From Lachnospiraceae bacterium KH1T2 (lineage in GTDB: Bacteria > Bacillota > Clostridia > Lachnospirales > Lachnospiraceae): 52,207 bases of DNA. This document shows positions 8,336 through 18,212 of the stretch, piece after piece; position 1 is the first letter of the stretch, and each line of letters begins with the position of its first letter. The notes below the pieces were generated by a model. It had not been told where the DNA came from. It saw nothing but the letters and a program-made list of their open reading frames with translations, and did no database searches. The stretch is taken from the NCBI GenBank assembly GCA_900114405.1, contig FOSY01000020.1:1-52207 (forward strand). The letters run 5' to 3'. Both the position numbers and the translations under genes were made by a program.

Positions 8336-9691
8336 TTATTTTGATTCAACCCATGCTCTATAAGCTATCTGATATGCTTCTGCTGCATCCTGTGTAGCTT
8401 TTTCATATGCAACCTTTACTTCATCTGCTGCTTCCTGAGCTGCCTTCTTAGCATTCTCAGCTTTAAGATTTGCTTCATCAACAGCAGCCTTATTTGTTGT
8501 TTCAGCATCTACAATTGCCTTAGCAGCTATGTTCTGTGCTTCAGCGATAGCTTTAATAGCATCAGCCTTAGCCTCTTCTGCCTTTACAACAGCTTTGTTA
8601 TATGCTTCTGCAGAGATTCTTGCTGTCTCTTTTGCTGCATCAACAGCATTTTCATTTGCATCAGCTATATCACGGTTTGCCTTGTCGATCTTGATCTCAG
8701 CTTCTTTAGAAGCCTTATCTGCTGCTGCAGCAGCATCATCATTTGCTCTCTTTGTCTTCTCATCTGAAGCTATTGCAGCATCTGAAGCCTTCTTATATGC
8801 AGCTTCTGCGATATCATTAGCTTTGCGAGCAGCTGCATCGGCATCTTCTGCAGCCTTACGATAAGCCTCTTCCTTATCGCGTTCTGCATCATCAATCTTC
8901 TTAGCTGTATCTGCCTTTACATCAGCAATTTTCTTTTCAAGAGCAGCTATAGCGTCAGCTGACTCCTTATCTTTCTTTGCTTTCTTCAGATCGTCCTGTA
9001 CATCTACAACACCGTCATTAAGTTTAACGATCTTGTCATCGATCTTATCTACTTTCTTATCTGCTGCTTCGTTAGCCTTCTTAGCCTCATCCTTGGCATC
9101 ATCAGCTGCTTCTTTGGCTTTCTTCTCAGCCTTATCTGCTTCCTTCTTAGCATCTTCAGCTGCCTTGTCTGCTATCTTCTTAGCTTTCTCAGCTGCATCC
9201 TTCGCTGCTTTCTTTGCTTCATCATTGGCATCCTTTATAGCATCAGCAGCATCATCTGCCTGCTTCTTAGCTGCATCTTCTGCTGCCTCTCTCGCCTTCT
9301 TCTGAGCTTCATCTATCTTCTTAGCTTCTTTTGCACTTTCCTCAGCTATTTTCTCAGCCTTTTCATTTTCTTCTTCGGCTGCCTTTTTAGCTGCATCAGC
9401 TGCAGCATCCTTAGCCTTATCAAGTTCTTTCTCGGCCTTTTTTATCGCTTTATCAGCCTCTTCACGTGCTTTCTTAGCTTTCTTGTTAGCTTCTTCCTGA
9501 GCCTTCTTCTCGGCTTTTCCTGCTTCCTTCTTAGCATCTTCTAAAGCCTTCTCAGCGTCCTTTACACGTTCCTCTGCTGCAGTTGTACCTCCAAATGCGG
9601 TTACAGCGCCAACTCCAGCCATTGGCACATTAGCCATCATAGCTGCTGCAATCATTCCTGCCATAACCTTGTTTAATTTCTTACTCTTCAT
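8336..9691 (-). CDS. Secreted Ala/Lys/Glu/Asp-rich coiled-coil protein of unknown function
   Basis: The 451-residue protein has a signal peptide (about 1-32, ending near GAVTAFGG) followed by an almost unbroken helical region of short Ala-Lys-Glu-Asp units, such as KKAKEAADDAKDEAKKA. There are no prolines and almost no aromatic residues until the last dozen residues. Such composition predicts one very long coiled coil or a flexible LEA/TolA-like rod. No cell-wall-binding repeat, LPXTG motif or C-terminal membrane helix is visible, so anchoring is unexplained. GGAGG lies upstream of the ATG, and an extended -10 promoter is at 9757. It has its own promoter and terminator and does not look part of the arabinoside regulon. 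Confidence 0.7.
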   Translation of the reverse strand: MKSKKLNKVMAGMIAAAMMANVPMAGVGAVTAFGGTTAAEERVKDAEKALEDAKKEAGKAEKKAQEEANKKAKKAREEADKAIKKAEKELDKAKDAAADAAKKAAEEENEKAEKIAEESAKEAKKIDEAQKKAREAAEDAAKKQADDAADAIKDANDEAKKAAKDAAEKAKKIADKAAEDAKKEADKAEKKAKEAADDAKDEAKKANEAADKKVDKIDDKIVKLNDGVVDVQDDLKKAKKDKESADAIAALEKKIADVKADTAKKIDDAERDKEEAYRKAAEDADAAARKANDIAEAAYKKASDAAIASDEKTKRANDDAAAAADKASKEAEIKIDKANRDIADANENAVDAAKETARISAEAYNKAVVKAEEAKADAIKAIAEAQNIAAKAIVDAETTNKAAVDEANLKAENAKKAAQEAADEVKVAYEKATQDAAEAYQIAYRAWVESK

Positions 9692-9756
9692 TAGTTCAGT
9701 ACCTCCTTCATACTACAAATCACTTGTAATAAAAATATAAAACTACCCACGGGCCA

Positions 9757-9765
9757 ATTATAGCA
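9757..9765 (-). promoter_or_regulatory. Extended -10 promoter of the coiled-coil protein gene
   Basis: Minus-strand TGCTATAAT is a consensus -10 box (9762-9757) with the TGN extension. No good -35 box is seen 17 bases upstream, which is typical of extended -10 promoters. It gives a leader of about 60 bases before GGAGG and the ATG at 9691. Confidence 0.55.
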
Positions 9766-9877
9766 TATATCAGCATTTATGGTGGTTCTAAATATCATAC
9801 TTAATACAGTGTACGCAGCATGTTTTGCACAAGCAACACTTCGTCTGAAACTATGATGAATAAGTTATTTCTGAAGT

Positions 9878-11020
9878 TCAGAATTTGAGTTCTTTATACT
9901 CCAGATTTGCTCCGCTTCGCATCTGCGAAGTAGCTCCAATTTCATTTGCTCTGTCTTCTGCCTTTTTATCAAACTCAGCTTTAGGAATGAAATTCAGACC
10001 AAAAACATCCATAACCTTCTTATACTCACTATCTGTATAAAGGTTAGGTATATTCATCTCATTACCATTATCATCAAATACTGCATAAGAATAGTACTGC
10101 GGCCATGCATCCTCTCCGGCAGCTTCTTTCGTGCGTAAAGAGTACGCATAGATCGAGCCATCATAAGATGAAGTATCTATCTCCGGATGATCCTGACCCG
10201 TATAGAACATATTGATGTCAAGTTGTTCTTCTTCACTATATCCAAAAGTATATTTACCATTTGCATCGATAATTCCTAAATCCCATCCATGCAAGCTGGC
10301 TCCGCCGCTTCCGCCTCCTGTGAGCACGCCATATTCATTTATATTTGTCTCACTTCGTGACCAGCAGCAAAATGCATATACTACCTGAATATCTCCTCCC
10401 ATATCTTTAAGGATCAGAGTAAGACTTGATGACTCCTCGACAACAGGACATACAAACTGCAGCGCTAATTCTTTACTTCCATCGTTTCCGCAATCTAAGT
10501 AAGAATATCCTGCGTAAGTTACTTTACCTTCACTTATGAAATCTCCGCTATGCATGAAAATATCATTAAATTCTGAGATCAGAGCAGAAATTGTATATTC
10601 TCTTGACTTCAAATGACTAAAAAGCTCATCCTGATAATCCTTAAATTCTGAATTTACATAGATATTATCCATGTAGTAAGAAAAATTAAGCTTTCCGGTT
10701 CCTGCTATTAGATTTTCGTAAGTATTCTCTGCATCAGAAGATTTACCCTCTTCGCTCGACTTTTGAGGGCTATCCTCCGTCTTTTCATCGGCCTTGCCGG
10801 AAGTCTGCTGACCATCTTGCTCTTTTCCTTCTGCATTTGAAGGCAATTGATTATTCTCAGTCGTCTCTTCCGTAACTACGTTCTCACGTTTTTCATTCAG
10901 CTTATTCACAACCAAATAAACTGAAACTCCTATCACTATTAAGAGAATGATCGTCAGAATTATTGTTATCATCATCAGCATTCTCTTCTGTTTTCTGCGT
11001 TTCCTGCGTCTTTTGTTCAT
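9878..11020 (-). CDS. Membrane-anchored extracellular protein of unknown function
   Basis: The 380-residue protein starts with a strongly basic tail (NKRRRKRRKQKR) and one transmembrane helix (about 14-39). A low-complexity Glu/Ser/Gln/Asp spacer to about residue 105 follows, then a compact domain of about 270 residues. The topology is N-in with the domain outside. The domain has no motif I recognise; segments such as YLDCGNDGSKELALQF recall proteins with a calcium-binding-like DxNxDG-type turn, but this is weak. The ribosome site AGGGAGAG precedes the ATG. Neighbours are the coiled-coil gene downstream and the LacI terminator upstream, giving no clear pathway. Confidence 0.6.
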   Translation of the reverse strand: MNKRRRKRRKQKRMLMMITIILTIILLIVIGVSVYLVVNKLNEKRENVVTEETTENNQLPSNAEGKEQDGQQTSGKADEKTEDSPQKSSEEGKSSDAENTYENLIAGTGKLNFSYYMDNIYVNSEFKDYQDELFSHLKSREYTISALISEFNDIFMHSGDFISEGKVTYAGYSYLDCGNDGSKELALQFVCPVVEESSSLTLILKDMGGDIQVVYAFCCWSRSETNINEYGVLTGGGSGGASLHGWDLGIIDANGKYTFGYSEEEQLDINMFYTGQDHPEIDTSSYDGSIYAYSLRTKEAAGEDAWPQYYSYAVFDDNGNEMNIPNLYTDSEYKKVMDVFGLNFIPKAEFDKKAEDRANEIGATSQMRSGANLEYKELKF

Positions 11021-11161
11021 TTCCTATTACTCTCCCTTTTTATTTACAAGATTAACATTTTGTCAGCAAAACCATTTGACTTTTTCACTTCCAAAATTGA
11101 TAAAACATACACCATTATACTACGTAAAATTAACTTTTGATTCAATAATTAAAAAAAAACA

Positions 11162-11198
11162 AAAAAGAGTCTCCAGATAAACACCGGGAGACCCTTTA
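11162..11198 (-). terminator. Terminator after the LacI-family gene
   Basis: Stem GTCTCC/GGGAGAC (11170-11175 with 11187-11193), followed on the minus strand by TCTTTTTTGTTTTTTTTT. It lies about 25 bases after the stop codon at 11223. Confidence 0.85.
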
Positions 11199-11222
11199 TA
11201 CAGTATTTCTGTTATAGCTTTA

Positions 11223-12248
11223 CTACATTATTTTCATCATCACAGAACCTCTGCTAAGGAAAGAACATCTGAGTTTACTTACACCTTCTGCCTTCCCTGT
11301 ATCTTCTGCAAGGCCGATCATCGTCTGCGCTGCCACTCTTCCTATCTCTGTCAGCGGAATCGCCATAGTTGAAAGCCCTGGAGAGAGTTCCGCACTTATT
11401 TCACGATTATCAAAACTTACAATCGAAAAATCTTTTCCAATTTTTAAGTTATTCTCATATGCATAGTCATATACGCCGACAGACATGATATCACTCATAG
11501 AGAATATCGCATCTGCGCCTCTCGACAGTATTTTCTTTCCTGCCTCGTAACCGCCTCTCCGATGCCAGTTTCCAGCCTCTATCAGATTCGGGTTCATTAG
11601 CAGCTTATGGTCAAACATAGCTCTTTCAAATCCACGCCTACGCTCGATAGTATGGAGAGATGTCTGCTCCCCAAGTATCATACCGATGTTTTTAGCCCCG
11701 GAATTAATGAGCTGTTCTACAGCCTCATACGCAGCCTCTTCATCATCATAAAGAACTGAAGGAGCTTTCCCATATCCATAAGCTATTACCGTAGGTACCT
11801 TATAATTTTTCGGTATCACGTTTATTTCTCTGCAGTGTGCACCCACATAAATAACTCCTGCCACACGCTGCGACTCCATAATGCGAAATTCCTTCCTCGC
11901 AGCTTCCACATAGGAGTTATTTTTGTAAAAATCATTATCATATTTCCTAAAGAGACGAAGATTTCCAAGCAAAAATGAATATCCGCATTTTTCAAGATAC
12001 TCATGTATACCATCGACTATTCCCACAGTATTAAAAACTGTGATATCTTCAGTTATTATGCCTATTACCTTCGTCCGCTTCTGCTTTAGATTTCTGGCAA
12101 CAAGGTCAGGAACATACCCCATATCCTTTGCAATTTTTATAATACGCTCTTTTGTTTCCTTCGATGCTCGTCCTGTTCCATTTAAAGCGTTAGAAACTGT
12201 AGCTATTGAAACGCCGCATTCCTTCGCCACTTCCTTAATAGTTGCCAT
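11223..12248 (-). CDS. LacI-family transcriptional repressor
   Basis: The 341-residue protein has the full LacI-type helix-turn-helix and hinge (KEVAKECGVSIATVSNALNG, residues 5-24) followed by a periplasmic-binding-protein-like sensor domain. It probably represses sugar genes until a sugar or sugar phosphate binds. It lies immediately downstream of the 1929-residue surface protein gene and three genes from the GH127 operon. Both of those have a shared operator-like 14-mer at their promoters, so this is their likely regulator. No such site is seen at its own upstream region. The start follows GGAG by 11 bases, a long spacing. Confidence 0.9.
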   Translation of the reverse strand: MATIKEVAKECGVSIATVSNALNGTGRASKETKERIIKIAKDMGYVPDLVARNLKQKRTKVIGIITEDITVFNTVGIVDGIHEYLEKCGYSFLLGNLRLFRKYDNDFYKNNSYVEAARKEFRIMESQRVAGVIYVGAHCREINVIPKNYKVPTVIAYGYGKAPSVLYDDEEAAYEAVEQLINSGAKNIGMILGEQTSLHTIERRRGFERAMFDHKLLMNPNLIEAGNWHRRGGYEAGKKILSRGADAIFSMSDIMSVGVYDYAYENNLKIGKDFSIVSFDNREISAELSPGLSTMAIPLTEIGRVAAQTMIGLAEDTGKAEGVSKLRCSFLSRGSVMMKIM

Positions 12249-12280
12249 ATGCCATCACACTCCAGTTATTTTTACATTAC

Positions 12281-12306
12281 AAAAGGCTGATACTTCTCAG
12301 CCTTTT
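12281..12306 (-). terminator. Hairpin between the DUF5695-like gene and the LacI gene
   Basis: Perfect 10-bp stem AAAAGGCTGA/TCAGCCTTTT with a 6-base loop, 13 bases after the surface protein's stop codon. The downstream tract is only TTTTGTAATG on the minus strand, so termination may be partial and allow read-through into the LacI gene. Confidence 0.6.
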
Positions 12307-12318
12307 GCAAATATACAA

Positions 12319-15300
12319 TCACTTTAACTTCCCATATCCTCTTGTATCAAAGTGATATTTTTTACCATCTACCGTCACATCCTCATCTTTTGCCATGTGA
12401 CCGTCCTCATAGAAGTAGTATGTTCTTCCCCAGCTCTTAAGAAGCCCTTTAACCATCCTGCCTTCTTTATCCATATAGCAGGTTCTTTCAATTCCATCTG
12501 CATCAGTATAATCAACAAACTTTGACTTGTCTATCTTTCCTGATTTGCCGGCATGGTATGTTTCACCATCATATGTCACAAATCCGTCCTCTACCAGGCA
12601 GGCGTTTTCATCATAATACTCCGTTTTCATCCATGCTTTCAAGAAGCCGACTGCAAGTTTTCCATCACTAAGAGCATGGTATTTCTTCTCATCACCATTT
12701 TCATCTGCGGCAGTGAATTGTGCGGATTTCTTCATTATTCCCTTGTTTGCCGGATCAAAGTAGTATTTAGCCCCATCTATAGTGACAAAGCCAGTCACTG
12801 CATTTCCTTTCTCATCCTTGCAGTAAGAAGCGCCATACTTGGTATAAATAGTGTAGATACTCTTCTCTTTTGCCGGAGTTCCCGTGATTTTCCACTCATG
12901 TACCCCAACTCCATTTCCATCATATGACTCTTTTTGGAAAGTAACGCGGATAGCTGTAGTAGTCACTTCATCAAATGTGGTTGAAGAAAACTTATCTGTT
13001 TCAAGCCCAAGTCCTGAAACATTTACAGGCTCTGTCCAATTTCCATTCTCATCCATAATCTCGTACTTATAGCTCGTCGGGAACTTGATACCGCCATTCC
13101 TTATCTCTGAGCCATCATACCAAAGGTAAATGTCTGAGCTGCTGAAACTTACCTTTCCCGGCCATGTATAAGTAATACTTTCCTCAGAAGAAGTATTTCC
13201 CCATGTTCCCCAATGTGAATAATATGAATCATGGGCATTGATCGGAAGTCTTCCATCATTTACTGCTGCAAGGCTCTCCCAGCTTGATGTATAGCTTGCT
13301 GAAGACTGAGCGATAAGCGCAAGATTATTTCCTTTAGCTCTGACTGCGCCAAATGCTTCATCAAGTGCTTCAGACGCTTCCTTAATCTCATCTTCTGTGG
13401 TTTCAGAAGCCTTAAGTACCTTATCCGCCTTCTTTATGGCTTCCTGAAGATCCTGATATCCTTCTTCTACTGATTTTTCAGCAATAGCACTCATTGCTGT
13501 ATTCTTTTGATTAAGTTCAGCCTTAAGCTGTGTCAGCTCATCGCCATAGCCATAGACCTTCCACTCTATAACGCCGAGTGCAAGCTTGCCCGGTGTCATC
13601 TGCATTCTGAGTGCCTTCGTCTTTACAGCATCAAAAGTTGTCTTATTATATCTGTCAAGTTCAACTCCGAGCCCTTTAGCATTTGTCACACTCTTCCATG
13701 TCTTTCCATCCTTATCAAGATAGTAGATAGAAGCAGAAGCCGGATAGAAGTTTCCATTGCCATCCCTGAAATAGTATGAGTCGCAGCCGGTTATCGTCTG
13801 CTCTTCATTCCATGTAAGCTGTACCCATGCAGAGCCGCTCTGGTTTCCACCATTCCAGTTATGCCATGTTCCATGACTTGTATCAGCTGAGCTCTCAGGG
13901 TCATATCCGTCATTGATCGTCGGTGCTCCACCAAGATCATTCCTATCCTCAAAAACTGCACTTGCTTCGGCGTTTGGTGCGATATTCATCAGCACTCCGT
14001 CAACTACAAGCACCTTTACACTCGCTTCCTTTCCATCGACTTTTCCTGAAACTGCAAATTCACCTGCACTCTTGCAGCTCTCTTCGCTTACCTCATCCCA
14101 CTCAACTGTCTTTGTCTCATACAGTCCATTAGAGTAAAGCACTGTAACCGTCTGTGGAAGTACAGGCATTTTTCCTTTTTCCGTAACTACAGTTCCGCCA
14201 TCAGCGGAAACAAATTCTATAGCTTCATCAGATCCAAATTTTTCCTTTATCTCTCCTGCATCAAATGCTTTAGAATAAATTCCAAAATTATCTATGCTTC
14301 CATTCAGGAATGCATCTGTCTGAGAAGTATTTCTTCCAAGATAATCTGTCTGAACACTTCCTAATTCACTGAATCTAAAGCTGCTCTTTACTTCATATTT
14401 TGCCTCACCATCAATATAGAGAACTACCTTTTCTCCATCTGCAGTTACCGCAATATTCTTCCAATAACCATTTGCAATGGAAATTCCGGTTTTTTTCTCT
14501 TCCCCATTTATCTTGAGTGCTATTTCATTTCCATTTACAAATTCAACTATCAGGCTATGTCCGAGAGTATCTGCAAAATTAATGGCTGCTGCTCCTGTAG
14601 TCTGGCTGTCTGCAAGCTTTACATCCGCTGCCACTGTAGCCTCATCAAGCCTCTTCGTAAGCCCTGAATTAAGTCTCACATAACCATTTTTATTGCTTCC
14701 GCGGATCACAAGCCCCTTAGTACCTTCAGCGCCCTCACCTATTTCCGTCTTTCCTACAAGCGTTGCCGCTGCTCCGCCTGCAGCATTTGTTACAACATTT
14801 CCATCAATATCATCAAAACTATATTCTGCGATAGTTTCCGCAAGTTCAGCATCTTTACCGACAGTTACCACTATCTCATCTGAAACTCCTGCGTCAGAAG
14901 CTGTCAAAACAAACTTATAAGTTCCTTCAGCACTGAACTTTACAAGCGTACGAAGATTCTCATCATTTTCTATCTCCGCATCTTTACACGGCGAATCTTC
15001 CGCAATAGTCCACTTTACAGCCGGTGTCTTAGAAATATCAGTTGTATCTACAGCCTGACCTTCCAGATGAAACTCATCTGAAATAGCCGTAGTTACATCA
15101 TCACCTGCGCTTACTGTTACCTCTCCGTCCTCGCTCTCGCCTTTTACTATCTTTACTTCTGCTGTATCTTCTGCCGCAAGCTTAACAGGTATCGTAGTCT
15201 TCTTTCCATTTTCTGCTCTGAAGCTGCCCTGTGACTCTCCATCTACAACAAGAATATAGCTTCCGCTCTTTAATCCTGTGATCGAAAGGTCAGATGAATG

Positions 15301-18108
15301 CTCTGTTTTTTCAAGATTCTTAAAGTTCAGCGTCAATCCATCAGCAGACTTATTCACGATCGCATGTGTGTACTGATCTCTCTCAAGTTCTATTGAAAGT
15401 TTTTCATTAACAAGATTCAGCTTAGTATAAAGACCGTCCAGAGGTGTTACATCATAAGCGTCACCGTTCTCGCTCACTTCACATCCATATCCGAAAAGTC
15501 CAAATACAGGGTCAACTGCCACATCAGATGATAATATCTGAAGTGCTCCAAAAAGCCCAAGGTCAGCTTCTCCTGTCATCTGTCTCCAGCCATTATGAAG
15601 CTTTCCTCCGCCTGTTCCCTGTCCGCCGAGATTTCCCATCTCTGCCTGATATGTCCATGCTGCTGCGCCTATATTTTCAGGGTCAGAGTCTATCTGTCCT
15701 GAGTTGATACATGTAAGGTTAGCAAGCTTTGCAGCGTAGTTCATTCTCTCAGCTTCTGCAATTTTATCTGCCGTATCATATTCATTATCCTCATTTAAGA
15801 GATAATCATTCATACAATAGCCAATGAGCGAAGCAGAGTACTGGAACTGCCACCAGTTCTCACCGCAATTTGTAACAGGATCTGCATAATGATACCAGAT
15901 TGGCTGATTTCCGCGGCAGGCTCTTGTCTTGGTGTTGATCGCTCTCATCATTCTTTCTGCATTGCTGACATCTTTTCCCTTTTCCTTCTGCATCTTTGCC
16001 AGCACGTACACAGCCTCTTCACCGGTATTGTCATATGAGTACTCAGAGCCATAAGGGTACTTCTGCGCCTTAAAGCTGTCATACTTCTTATCCATAATGG
16101 ATTCTGCTTTCTTGGCTTCTGTCAGATGTCCTTCTTTTTTAAGAGCTGCAATTATGTCAGGAGTCGTACTTTCACCCATGACACCTGTTCCCCAGTTATA
16201 TCCTACACCGTCTGAATAATATGCCATCATGATGTTATATGCTCTCATGAGATATGTATCAGGTGTTTCGATATAATCTGTCATATCCGGATATCTGCTC
16301 GCAATCTTATACATCATAAAATATGTATTATAGATATGCGGATATGCGTAGCCTCTGTATATCGGTGATGGATTAGGCTCTTCCACCAGGAAATCATGTA
16401 TCAGATAATCTTCATGATGCTCCTGCATAAGCCCATTCCAGATTGCTGTATCGAGGTACTTATCCAGAGCTTTGATCTCCTTTGCTGAAGGCTGAAAAAC
16501 ATTCTTTTCCGCAAGGAAAGTTCCATGCGTAAGTCCCCAGTCATCACCCCAACCCCAATAACTCATTCCGAAATAATTTGACTCAACATTATTTCTGGTG
16601 GTCTTCTGGTCCATCATCCAGTCATCAAACACCGCATCTCCGGTTTCTCCCGGTGTATTGAGCTGTGTTTTATCTACCATAAACTCAGAGTGAGTATTAA
16701 GTGCATCCGCTGCATTATCCATTATATAAAACTGCAATGTTGTCTGCTTATCACCATCATATGAGACTACTACATTATTCTGACCGAGCTCATTAAATTT
16801 AAGATCATAGATATGATACTTTTCACCATCTATCGTTACTGTCTTCTCATATCTTGCGTATGTATTCTCATCATCTGCCGTATGCTCAAGTTCTGAGCTC
16901 ACAAAGTTTTTCTTTCCTTCGTACAGATCAAGCTCATGCGGGCATTTTACTTCTACATCAAGCTCATCAGGATCATACTTGGTATGAAGGTACATCTTAG
17001 CCGGCATATCCTTTGCAAAAGCCATACCCGGAACAGCTACCGCATCTATAAGTCCTTCATCATAAAGTGCAGACTTCATATCTGCTTCATCTTCTACTGC
17101 CTGAAAATTAAAAGAATATGTCTTACTCTCTCCGGGTTCAAGCTTCAATGATGTATTTTCAAGGTATCCTCTGCCCGTCTCTTTAATCGCTGCTGACTTT
17201 ATATAAAATACATTTAAGCCGTTCTGCCAGCCTGACTGGTCCTGACACCATGCAGTTTCACCTGCATCCGGATGCTCAGCAGTACGCCAATGGTCCTGAT
17301 ATTCAAAGCCCGCATCTGTACTCTGATCCGGTGTCATAAGAAGGAATTTACCTTCTCCGCTTGGTCTTGTGATATATATGTAAGAACCATTCTGTCCGAC
17401 AAAACTATGATCTACAGTACGAGTTTCATAAATCTGGTCGCCTGCTGTCCAGAATTCATTAAATGGCAGCGGGAGTCCTATATCTCCTACTTCCAGCTCA
17501 TCATCAGTCACATTCTCGACTTTGATCTCCCAATTCACCTTGTTTTCTACAAGTGAATAGGTTTCTGTAACCTTAAGTCGGCTTATACCGTTTTTCTCCT
17601 CAGCCCCTTCATATGTAACTATTACCTTATTTCCTTTAAGCTCGACATTTCTTACACTGTCTGAAGCCTGAGTACGCTCCTTTGTCCATGCCTTTTCATT
17701 TGCACTTCTAGTCTGAAACATAAGCTCTCCAAGCCACTCATGTCCTGATGTATTCTGTGAAGAAGCATTTTCGGCATTCATTACATAGTTTGTATCAAAT
17801 TCATCATCCGTGATCTTTAATGAAGAAATTTCTCCATACTTTCCTGTTTCCACAGTAAAGTAATCATTAGACATCCTGTACCCTTCGGCTGTCTTTTCGA
17901 TCTTGGCATCTGATTTTATGGCTGATTCAGCCAATTTGGCATTTTCTGACTCAATTTCCACTTTAGATTCATTTGATAAATCGTTTTCTCTGTCAGTTGG
18001 AATTTTCTCTGCTGCAGCGACACCTGTTCCGACCGGTGTCACAGCCATAGCTGCAGAAAGCAATACTGCTGCAGACTTATGTACTCTACCCTTTGTATCT
18101 TTTCTCAT
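12319..18108 (-). CDS. Giant surface protein: DUF5695-like domain, LamG, Ig-like, two discoidin-like domains, cell-wall-binding repeats
   Basis: The start is ATG 18108, eight bases after AGGAG; a GTG at 18144 is in frame but lacks a ribosome site. The 1929-residue product has a signal peptide and a large N-terminal region (about 65-950) resembling DUF5695, a family seen in secreted polysaccharide-degrading systems but without an assigned reaction that I know of. A LamG/concanavalin-like domain (about 1090-1280) follows, then an Ig-like domain, a discoidin/CBM32-like domain (about 1375-1520), a short helical FIVAR-like linker, a second discoidin-like copy (about 1590-1740) and choline-binding-type repeats to the end. 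The repeats should hold it on the cell wall. It shares an operator-like site with the arabinoside operon, so an arabinose-containing glycan is a plausible target; that is inference. Confidence 0.75.
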   Translation of the reverse strand: MRKDTKGRVHKSAAVLLSAAMAVTPVGTGVAAAEKIPTDRENDLSNESKVEIESENAKLAESAIKSDAKIEKTAEGYRMSNDYFTVETGKYGEISSLKITDDEFDTNYVMNAENASSQNTSGHEWLGELMFQTRSANEKAWTKERTQASDSVRNVELKGNKVIVTYEGAEEKNGISRLKVTETYSLVENKVNWEIKVENVTDDELEVGDIGLPLPFNEFWTAGDQIYETRTVDHSFVGQNGSYIYITRPSGEGKFLLMTPDQSTDAGFEYQDHWRTAEHPDAGETAWCQDQSGWQNGLNVFYIKSAAIKETGRGYLENTSLKLEPGESKTYSFNFQAVEDEADMKSALYDEGLIDAVAVPGMAFAKDMPAKMYLHTKYDPDELDVEVKCPHELDLYEGKKNFVSSELEHTADDENTYARYEKTVTIDGEKYHIYDLKFNELGQNNVVVSYDGDKQTTLQFYIMDNAADALNTHSEFMVDKTQLNTPGETGDAVFDDWMMDQKTTRNNVESNYFGMSYWGWGDDWGLTHGTFLAEKNVFQPSAKEIKALDKYLDTAIWNGLMQEHHEDYLIHDFLVEEPNPSPIYRGYAYPHIYNTYFMMYKIASRYPDMTDYIETPDTYLMRAYNIMMAYYSDGVGYNWGTGVMGESTTPDIIAALKKEGHLTEAKKAESIMDKKYDSFKAQKYPYGSEYSYDNTGEEAVYVLAKMQKEKGKDVSNAERMMRAINTKTRACRGNQPIWYHYADPVTNCGENWWQFQYSASLIGYCMNDYLLNEDNEYDTADKIAEAERMNYAAKLANLTCINSGQIDSDPENIGAAAWTYQAEMGNLGGQGTGGGKLHNGWRQMTGEADLGLFGALQILSSDVAVDPVFGLFGYGCEVSENGDAYDVTPLDGLYTKLNLVNEKLSIELERDQYTHAIVNKSADGLTLNFKNLEKTEHSSDLSITGLKSGSYILVVDGESQGSFRAENGKKTTIPVKLAAEDTAEVKIVKGESEDGEVTVSAGDDVTTAISDEFHLEGQAVDTTDISKTPAVKWTIAEDSPCKDAEIENDENLRTLVKFSAEGTYKFVLTASDAGVSDEIVVTVGKDAELAETIAEYSFDDIDGNVVTNAAGGAAATLVGKTEIGEGAEGTKGLVIRGSNKNGYVRLNSGLTKRLDEATVAADVKLADSQTTGAAAINFADTLGHSLIVEFVNGNEIALKINGEEKKTGISIANGYWKNIAVTADGEKVVLYIDGEAKYEVKSSFRFSELGSVQTDYLGRNTSQTDAFLNGSIDNFGIYSKAFDAGEIKEKFGSDEAIEFVSADGGTVVTEKGKMPVLPQTVTVLYSNGLYETKTVEWDEVSEESCKSAGEFAVSGKVDGKEASVKVLVVDGVLMNIAPNAEASAVFEDRNDLGGAPTINDGYDPESSADTSHGTWHNWNGGNQSGSAWVQLTWNEEQTITGCDSYYFRDGNGNFYPASASIYYLDKDGKTWKSVTNAKGLGVELDRYNKTTFDAVKTKALRMQMTPGKLALGVIEWKVYGYGDELTQLKAELNQKNTAMSAIAEKSVEEGYQDLQEAIKKADKVLKASETTEDEIKEASEALDEAFGAVRAKGNNLALIAQSSASYTSSWESLAAVNDGRLPINAHDSYYSHWGTWGNTSSEESITYTWPGKVSFSSSDIYLWYDGSEIRNGGIKFPTSYKYEIMDENGNWTEPVNVSGLGLETDKFSSTTFDEVTTTAIRVTFQKESYDGNGVGVHEWKITGTPAKEKSIYTIYTKYGASYCKDEKGNAVTGFVTIDGAKYYFDPANKGIMKKSAQFTAADENGDEKKYHALSDGKLAVGFLKAWMKTEYYDENACLVEDGFVTYDGETYHAGKSGKIDKSKFVDYTDADGIERTCYMDKEGRMVKGLLKSWGRTYYFYEDGHMAKDEDVTVDGKKYHFDTRGYGKLK

Positions 18109-18188
18109 TTTGCCCTCTCCTTTACCTGACAACCGCAATTTCACAATACAAGCAAATCGCAGTCAGATGGTTCCCTTAAATCAATACA

Positions 18189-18202
18189 TTGATTAAACGT
18201 TT
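18189..18202. promoter_or_regulatory. LacI-family operator candidate at the giant surface protein promoter
   Basis: TTGATTAAACGTTT matches 13 of 14 bases of the site at 8136-8149. It begins about 11 bases downstream of the -10 box, overlapping the expected transcription start, a classic repressor position. Confidence 0.65.
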
Positions 18203-18212
18203 CATTAAAAAT

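Noticed and set aside
8529..9305. Ala/Ser-rich plus-strand frames
   Set aside because: They mirror the Ala/Lys/Glu repeats of the coiled-coil gene on the minus strand.
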